Below are positions 22,227 to 24,881 of a DNA stretch of 24,881 nt, one piece after another. Under the pieces are notes generated by a model, which was given only the letters and a program-made list of their open reading frames with translations, searched no databases and was not told where the DNA came from. The stretch comes from a virus. The stretch is taken from the IMG/VR virus record IMGVR_UViG_3300048930_000491, positions 1 to 24,881 of that record; one strand, written 5' to 3'. The position numbers were made by a program, and so were the translations under genes. Within the stretch, counting starts at the first letter, position 1. Each line of letters opens with the position of its first letter.

Positions 22227-22442
22227 ATGGCACGACGACGATTTCGATGGACCCGCGAGCGCTACCGCAAGGCGCAGCACCTGGCGCGGTTCTTCAGCCG
22301 CTGGGTGTACGAACTGCCAAGCGAGCCGCCACGATTGCTGCAGCGCTACTTCGAGCTGTGGGAGCGCCACCCGCAACGGGACGACCCGCTGCTGCAGCCT
22401 GTGCGCTACCGCTACGACAGAGACATGGAGATCCCATTTTGA
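22227..22442 (+). CDS. Small basic/aromatic cassette protein
   Basis: The 71-residue product starts MARRRFRWTRERYRKAQHLA and continues with FFSRWVYELPSEPPRLLQRY, FELWERHPQRDDPLLQ, YRYDRDMEIPF. It is rich in Arg and aromatics, helical, with no known domain. GAGG precedes the ATG by a normal distance within the shared cassette leader GAAGCGAGGACACG. Its stop overlaps the TTG start of the DUF4326 gene, so the two are coupled. Confidence 0.6.
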   Translation: MARRRFRWTRERYRKAQHLARFFSRWVYELPSEPPRLLQRYFELWERHPQRDDPLLQPVRYRYDRDMEIPF

Positions 22443-22744
22443 CCAAGCCGCACCGCGTGCAACTCTCCCGCGCCAAAGGCTGGCGCATGCCGCCCAACAC
22501 CGTGAAGGTGGCTAGGCCGTGCCTGTGGGGCAACCCGTTCGTCATCGGCCAGGATGGCGTGAAGGATGCGAACGAGGCTGTGCAGCGCTTCGAGGACTGG
22601 CTCATGCCCTACGTGCAGAAGGCCCGGCCGTTCCGCATCGAGACGCTGGAGGCGCTGCGTGGAAAGAACCTCGCGTGCTGGTGCAGGCTGGATCAGCCGT
22701 GCCACGCCGATGTGCTGCTGCGGCTGGCGAACGATGCGCCATAA
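22439..22744 (+). CDS. DUF4326 family protein (cassette 4)
   Basis: The product has 101 residues from a TTG start overlapping the previous stop (TTGA); a GTG seven codons later is an alternative. Family features are clear: VQLSRAKGWRMPPNTV (8-23), WGNPF (30-34), LRGKNLACWC (73-82) and CHAD (88-91), the conserved Cys-containing end of DUF4326. This family is found mainly in phages and is thought to be related to nucleotide-binding or ADP-ribose-type chemistry, but its function is not established. The TAA stop is the last three bases of the cassette. Confidence 0.88.
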   Translation: MTKPHRVQLSRAKGWRMPPNTVKVARPCLWGNPFVIGQDGVKDANEAVQRFEDWLMPYVQKARPFRIETLEALRGKNLACWCRLDQPCHADVLLRLANDAP

Positions 22745-22840
22745 CGGCCGAGCTATGCGGGCCGACACCGGCTGCACGGCGCGTGAGATTCGAGGCGATG
22801 CGGACGGCCGGTGACGGTCCGCCTGAGCGAGTTGTTAGGC
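22738..22840 (-). other. attC: attC2
   Basis: On the minus strand: GCCTAAC (22840-22834), AACTCGCTCAGGCGG, then A, and CCGTCACCGGC; the other half is GCCGGTGTCGG ... TAGCTCGGCC-GTTATGGC (22745-22738). The left half is a canonical TAACAAyTCGyTCA type. GCGG and CACCGGC segments pair across the site. Confidence 0.85.
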
Positions 22841-23179
22841 GTGGTTCCGAAGCGTGAGGGACTTGGAATGACAGCGTTTGAAATTGACATCCTCCTGCAC
22901 TACGCGACTACGCGCGGAGACCACCCGCACATGCGTAATCCGCCTCCAATCTGGCGAGAAACCATTGACCGGTTCATGGCCGAAGGACTGCTCACTGCCG
23001 GAGGCGGGGAGGCGGATGCCGCCTACGTTGCGACGGACAGACTGCGCGCCTACTCTGAGGCGTTGCAGAGCGTTCCGCTGCCGGTTCAGGCGTGGCCTAT
23101 GCCGCCTCAGAAGCCGGTGCCTCCAGACATCGCCAGGATCATCAGCCGCAACCTGTGGAAGCTCTATGACGACGCCTAA
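22745..23179 (-). mobile_element. Gene cassette 3
   Basis: It is 435 bp long, between the attC2 and attC3 crossovers, and contains one plus-strand ORF whose TAA is the last codon before the boundary. Confidence 0.78.
22868..23179 (+). CDS. Phage-like small helical protein (cassette 3)
   Basis: The product has 103 residues from ATG 22868, preceded by GAGGGA; the frame is open back to a GTG in attC2 (22811). It starts MTAFEIDILLHYATTRGDHP, then IWRETIDRFMAEGLLTAGGG, AYVATDRLRAYSEALQSVPL and PVQAWPMPPQ. Helix, helix and wing spacing (IDRFMAEGLL then YVATDRLRAY) resembles a winged helix. Proteins with PLPVQxWxMP are familiar from phage early regions, but I know no function. Confidence 0.75.
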   Translation: MTAFEIDILLHYATTRGDHPHMRNPPPIWRETIDRFMAEGLLTAGGGEADAAYVATDRLRAYSEALQSVPLPVQAWPMPPQKPVPPDIARIISRNLWKLYDDA

Positions 23180-23269
23180 CGTTCGAGTTCAGCCGGCGCT
23201 GCCGGCAAAGGAGGATCGATGAACAACGACCGTGACCCGGCAGCGCTCGGCTGCAACGAGGAGTTAGGC
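23174..23269 (-). other. attC: attC3, best canonical match
   Basis: On the minus strand: GCCTAAC-TCCTCGTTGCAGCCG-A-GCGCTGCCGG at the left and CCGGCAGCGC-CGGCTGAACTCGAAC-GTTAGGC at the right. Arms pair over CAGCCG and GCGCTGCCGG, with one unpaired A 15 bases after GCCTAAC. Both halves match the class 1 aadA attC halves closely (TCGTT, AGCCG A, CGGCTxAACTC). The loop (about 23206-23236) holds a plus-strand AAAGGAGG and ATG. Confidence 0.92.
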
Positions 23270-23575
23270 CAGGCTCCGAAGCGTGACATTGTGGAGCGCC
23301 TGCGGACTCGCAACGGCAGCCCGACCGGCTTTGGCCTTGGCCCGGTGTGCGACGAAGCTGCCGACGAGATCGTGCGGCTGCGAGCCCGCGTTCTGGAACT
23401 GGAGGCCGTCCACGAGGACGCCAGCGGTGCCATTCTGGAAGCCGTGGCCGCAGAGCGCGAGCGGTGCATTGAGGCGTGCCGGGGCGAGTTCTTGGTAGAC
23501 GCGCAGCCGACAGAAGGAGACGTCAACTACACGATGGCGGTGTCTCACTGCATCGCGGCGATCTTGAGGGCCTAA
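23180..23575 (-). mobile_element. Gene cassette 2
   Basis: It is 396 bp long, between the attC3 and attC4 crossovers. Its ORF starts inside its own attC3 loop and ends exactly at the other boundary, so nearly the whole cassette is coding. Confidence 0.78.
23219..23575 (+). CDS. Ea22-like phage protein (cassette 2), start inside attC3
   Basis: The product has 118 residues. The ATG at 23219 has a perfect AAAGGAGG seven bases upstream, in the attC3 loop; the first about 17 residues are encoded by attC. An internal GTG near 23291 is the alternative. The body KRDIVERLRTRNGSPT, CDEAADEIVRLRARVLELEA, AVAAERERCIEACRGEFL resembles Ea22-like phage proteins (pattern EAADEIxRLRxRVxELE, then AVxAERERC). 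The function of these proteins is unknown. The TAA stop abuts the crossover point. Confidence 0.75.
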   Translation: MNNDRDPAALGCNEELGQAPKRDIVERLRTRNGSPTGFGLGPVCDEAADEIVRLRARVLELEAVHEDASGAILEAVAAERERCIEACRGEFLVDAQPTEGDVNYTMAVSHCIAAILRA

Positions 23576-23661
23576 CGCCGAAGCTCATGGGCCAGCCCCT
23601 ACGTGAGCAACGATTTTCAAACCTGCTGCCGGGGCTGGTCCCTTGCAGCGCACAGTTCGGC
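23570..23661 (-). other. attC: attC4, proximal to attI
   Basis: On the minus strand: GCCGAAC (23661-23655), TGTGCGCTGCAAGGG, unpaired A, CCAGCCCC; the return arm is GGGGCTGG-CCC ... GAGCTTCGGC-GTTAGGC (23576-23570). The single extra A is again 15 bases after the core. The arms otherwise pair over 11 bases. Confidence 0.85.
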
Positions 23662-24319
23662 TGGTGCCGGAGCGAGGAAACGATGAAGCGCGTGTATTTG
23701 AGTGGTCCGATGAGTGGCATTGAAGACAACAACTTTCCCGCGTTCCACGCCTGGGCCGCGAAACTGCGGGCCGATGGCCTGGACGTGGTGAGCCCGGCCG
23801 AGATTCAGGAGGCCGGCACCTGGGAGCTTTGCCTGCGCGCCGACTTGCGCGAGATGTGCACTTGCGATGCCATCGCGCTCATGCCTGGGTGGGAAAGCAG
23901 CAAGGGTGCAAATCTTGAGCTGCATGTCGCGCACCGGCTGGGCATGGAAGTGATGCACCTACCGCAGCAATTCGACCTGGTGCAGCACCTGCACCGGCAG
24001 ATGGAGTTCAGCGCGCGCACCTACGGCCCCGGCGACCGAACAGCCGGCGTGTGCGACCACATCCGCAAGGAACTGAACGAAGTGCAGGACGATGCCGCAG
24101 CCGGTGTGCCCACGCTGCCCGAATGGGTGGACGTGATCATCTTGGGCTTCGACGGCGCTTGGCGCAGTGGTGCCACGCCAGAGCAGATCGTGGCCGCCAT
24201 CGTGGCGAAGCAGACCAAGAACGAGGGCCGCAAGTGGCCGGACTGGCGCACAGCCGACCGTAGCAAGGCCATCGAGCACGACCGCGCCGCGGACACGGCG
24301 AGCGCCGCCTGAAGCCGAA
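23576..24319 (-). mobile_element. Gene cassette 1 (next to attI)
   Basis: It is 744 bp long, between the attC4 and attI crossovers. The end cores TTCGGC and GCCGAA are complementary and differ from the TTAGGC of the neighbours, which ties both ends to the same cassette. It carries the DUF4406-MazZ gene on the plus strand. Confidence 0.75.
23683..24312 (+). CDS. DUF4406 / MazZ-like dATP-dGTP pyrophosphohydrolase fusion (cassette 1)
   Basis: The product has 209 residues. Residues 1-95 are DUF4406, a deoxyribosyltransferase-like fold: VYLSGPMSGIEDNNFPAFH (4-22), LRADLREM (51-58), DAIALMPGWESSKGANLEL (62-80). Residues 100-200 match the phage dATP/dGTP diphosphohydrolase N-terminal family (MazZ-like): RTYGPGDRTAGVCDHIRKEL (112-131), EWVDVIILGFDGAWR (147-161; Glu147 and Asp150 are likely metal ligands), KWPDWRTADRSKAIEH. 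MazZ-type enzymes remove dATP or dGTP in phages that change their nucleotide pool. Both domains are phage-associated. The ATG follows the cassette leader GAGCGAGGAAACG; the TGA lies one base before the attI core. Confidence 0.88.
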   Translation: MKRVYLSGPMSGIEDNNFPAFHAWAAKLRADGLDVVSPAEIQEAGTWELCLRADLREMCTCDAIALMPGWESSKGANLELHVAHRLGMEVMHLPQQFDLVQHLHRQMEFSARTYGPGDRTAGVCDHIRKELNEVQDDAAAGVPTLPEWVDVIILGFDGAWRSGATPEQIVAAIVAKQTKNEGRKWPDWRTADRSKAIEHDRAADTASAA

Positions 24320-24372
24320 CTTCAATTCGACGACACCCCCTGTCCGCTAACCCACACAGCTTGTCCGCTAAC
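24314..24372 (-). other. attI: attI site
   Basis: Read from intI outward (minus strand): two direct repeats GTTAGCGGACA (starting at 24372 and 24351, 21 bases apart) and the recombination core GTTCGGC (24320-24314), 31 bases beyond the second repeat. Class 1 attI1 has the same plan: GTTATGG, GTTACGC 20 bases on, and GTTAGGC 32 bases further; these values are from memory of that sequence. The site begins 13 bases before the intI ATG and faces the array. Confidence 0.8.
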
Positions 24373-24384
24373 ACGAGCACCGCC

Positions 24385-24881
24385 ATGGACACTGCCACCG
24401 TTATCACGACACCAGCAGCGACAAAGCCGCTGAAGCTGGAAGACCAGATCCGCGCGGCGTGTCGCGTCCGGCACTACAGCCTGGCCACCGAGCGAGCCTA
24501 CGTGTCCTGGTACAAGCAGTTCGTTCGCTGGGCGGGCCTGAAGCACCCGGCCACACTGGGCGGTGATCGTGTGGAGGCCTTCCTGTCCCACCTGGCCGGC
24601 GAGCCGCGCAACGTCAGCGCCAGCACCCAGCGCCAGGCCCTGGCCGCACTGCTGTTCCTCTACCGCCAGGTACTCGGCCTGCAGTTGCCGTGGCTGGACA
24701 ACATCACGCGCGCCAAGCAGCCCACGCGCCTGCCCTGCGTGCTGAGCCAGGACGAAGTGCGGCGCCTGTTGGCCGCGCTGCCACGCACCAGCGCCGGGCT
24801 AGCCTTGTCGCTGGCCTACGGCACCGGCATGCGCCTCATGGAGATCCTGCGCCTGCGCGTCAAGGATCTGGACTTCGACCG
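24385..24881 (+). CDS. intI: Integron integrase IntI (N-terminal 165 residues; cut by window)
   Basis: A tyrosine recombinase of the integron class. The core-binding domain spans about 18-110: RVRHYSLATERAYVSWYKQF, HPATLGGDRVEAFLSHLA (54-71), VSASTQRQALAALLFLYRQV (77-96), LPWLDNITRAKQPTRLPCVL (101-120). The catalytic domain opens with LAYGTGMRLMEILRLRVKDL; the catalytic box I Arg is Arg150. HPATLG, ASTQRQALAALLFLY and the GTGMRLMEILRLRVKDLDF stretch are closer to IntI than to XerC/D or typical phage integrases. The IntI-specific insert and the remaining catalytic residues lie beyond the window, so activity cannot be judged. It reads in the same direction as the phage early operon and the cassette ORFs. 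Confidence 0.93.
   Translation, partial: MDTATVITTPAATKPLKLEDQIRAACRVRHYSLATERAYVSWYKQFVRWAGLKHPATLGGDRVEAFLSHLAGEPRNVSASTQRQALAALLFLYRQVLGLQLPWLDNITRAKQPTRLPCVLSQDEVRRLLAALPRTSAGLALSLAYGTGMRLMEILRLRVKDLDFD

Larger units (their letters stand above)
22107..22744 (-). mobile_element. Gene cassette 4 (farthest from attI)
   Basis: It is bounded by the crossover points of attC1 and attC2 and is 638 bp long. It carries two plus-strand genes, 22227-22442 and the DUF4326 gene; the second ends exactly at the boundary. Confidence 0.75.
22101..24881. mobile_element. Integron: attC array with four cassettes, attI and intI
   Basis: Four attC sites, one attI and an intI gene are present. In each cassette the two end cores are complementary: TTATGGC/GCCATAA, TTAGGC/GCCTAA twice and TTCGGC/GCCGAA, as required for a cassette that once closed into a circle. 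Crossover points (between G and TT of the core on the minus strand) give cassettes at 23576-24319, 23180-23575, 22745-23179 and 22107-22744, counted outward from attI. attC and attI orientation agree with the direction away from intI, but all cassette ORFs are on the opposite strand. Confidence 0.88.

Noticed and set aside
22101-24320. Reading the cassettes as plus-strand oriented because ORFs go from core to TAAC as in ordinary cassettes
   Set aside because: The extra A in the attC stems, the TCGTT-AGCCG/CGGCT-AACTC halves and the attI direct repeats all point to the minus strand. The ORF layout alone would have misled.
24314-24351. A fifth attC after cassette 1
   Set aside because: GCCGAAC is present but there is no paired arm or GTTRRRY to its right; the segment fits attI read on the minus strand.
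24340-24359. LexA box upstream of intI (CTGT ... ACAG)
   Set aside because: The spacing is 12 bases, not the 8 of the CTGT-N8-ACAG operator, and the sequence is explained by the attI direct repeats.
1-24881. CRISPR arrays, tRNA, rRNA or insertion sequences
   Set aside because: No regularly spaced repeats, no cloverleaf with TTCGA arm, no rRNA sequence and no transposase were seen by reading; the only repeats are the attC sites, the 10-bp and 75-bp tandem repeats and the operators.

Overview
The window is high-GC, with codon use and gene families that suggest a betaproteobacterium of the Burkholderiales; this is inferred from style and not from a marker gene. About 22 kb is one temperate siphovirus-type prophage with HK97-type head genes. 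The right 2.8 kb is an integron: an intI gene cut by the window edge, an attI site, four attC sites and four gene cassettes.

Late arm (minus strand, 13476 down to 1): small regulatory and replication-like genes, a possible antiterminator, HNH endonuclease, small and large terminase, a tiny membrane protein, portal, S49 prohead protease and HK97-fold major capsid protein. Four capsid-accessory or unknown proteins follow, and then a head-tail connector that leaves the window. The tail genes lie outside. Most junctions are ATGA, GTGA or TGATG overlaps.

Switch (13.5 to 15.1 kb): a Cro-like gene (minus) and a CI-like repressor gene (plus) diverge around 14190-14252. Both have a -10-like hexamer six bases before the start codon, so both mRNAs may be leaderless. 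An 18-bp palindromic operator (GTGNAA-N6-TTNCAC) lies on the Cro promoter and recurs at 15038-15055 on a second, outward promoter. This gives OR/OL-like control of a rightward early operon. Between them is a zinc-ribbon membrane protein gene on the minus strand.

Early arm (plus strand, 15117 to 22176): about sixteen tightly coupled small genes, mostly of unknown function, ending with a large orphan ParB-like protein and two small genes. One gene (18391) is frameshifted by a three-copy 10-bp tandem repeat; with two copies it would be intact. Two gene families (OB-like and a small helical one) each occur twice.

Integron (22101 to the window end): the attC sites, read on the minus strand, match canonical attC halves, including the extra A 15 bases after RYYYAAC, and the attI core and direct repeats face the same way. 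The platform is therefore canonically oriented. All five cassette ORFs, however, run the opposite way, toward intI and in line with the phage early operon. Three of them stop exactly at the cassette crossover point, and one takes its Shine-Dalgarno and ATG from inside its own attC loop. The cargo looks phage-like (DUF4326, an Ea22-like protein, a DUF4406-MazZ fusion). intI sits where a lambdoid phage would carry its integrase, at the end of the early operon. Whether this is a phage that uses an integron as its accessory-gene bay and integrase, or a prophage that landed beside a chromosomal integron, cannot be decided from this window. It is the main thing to follow up.
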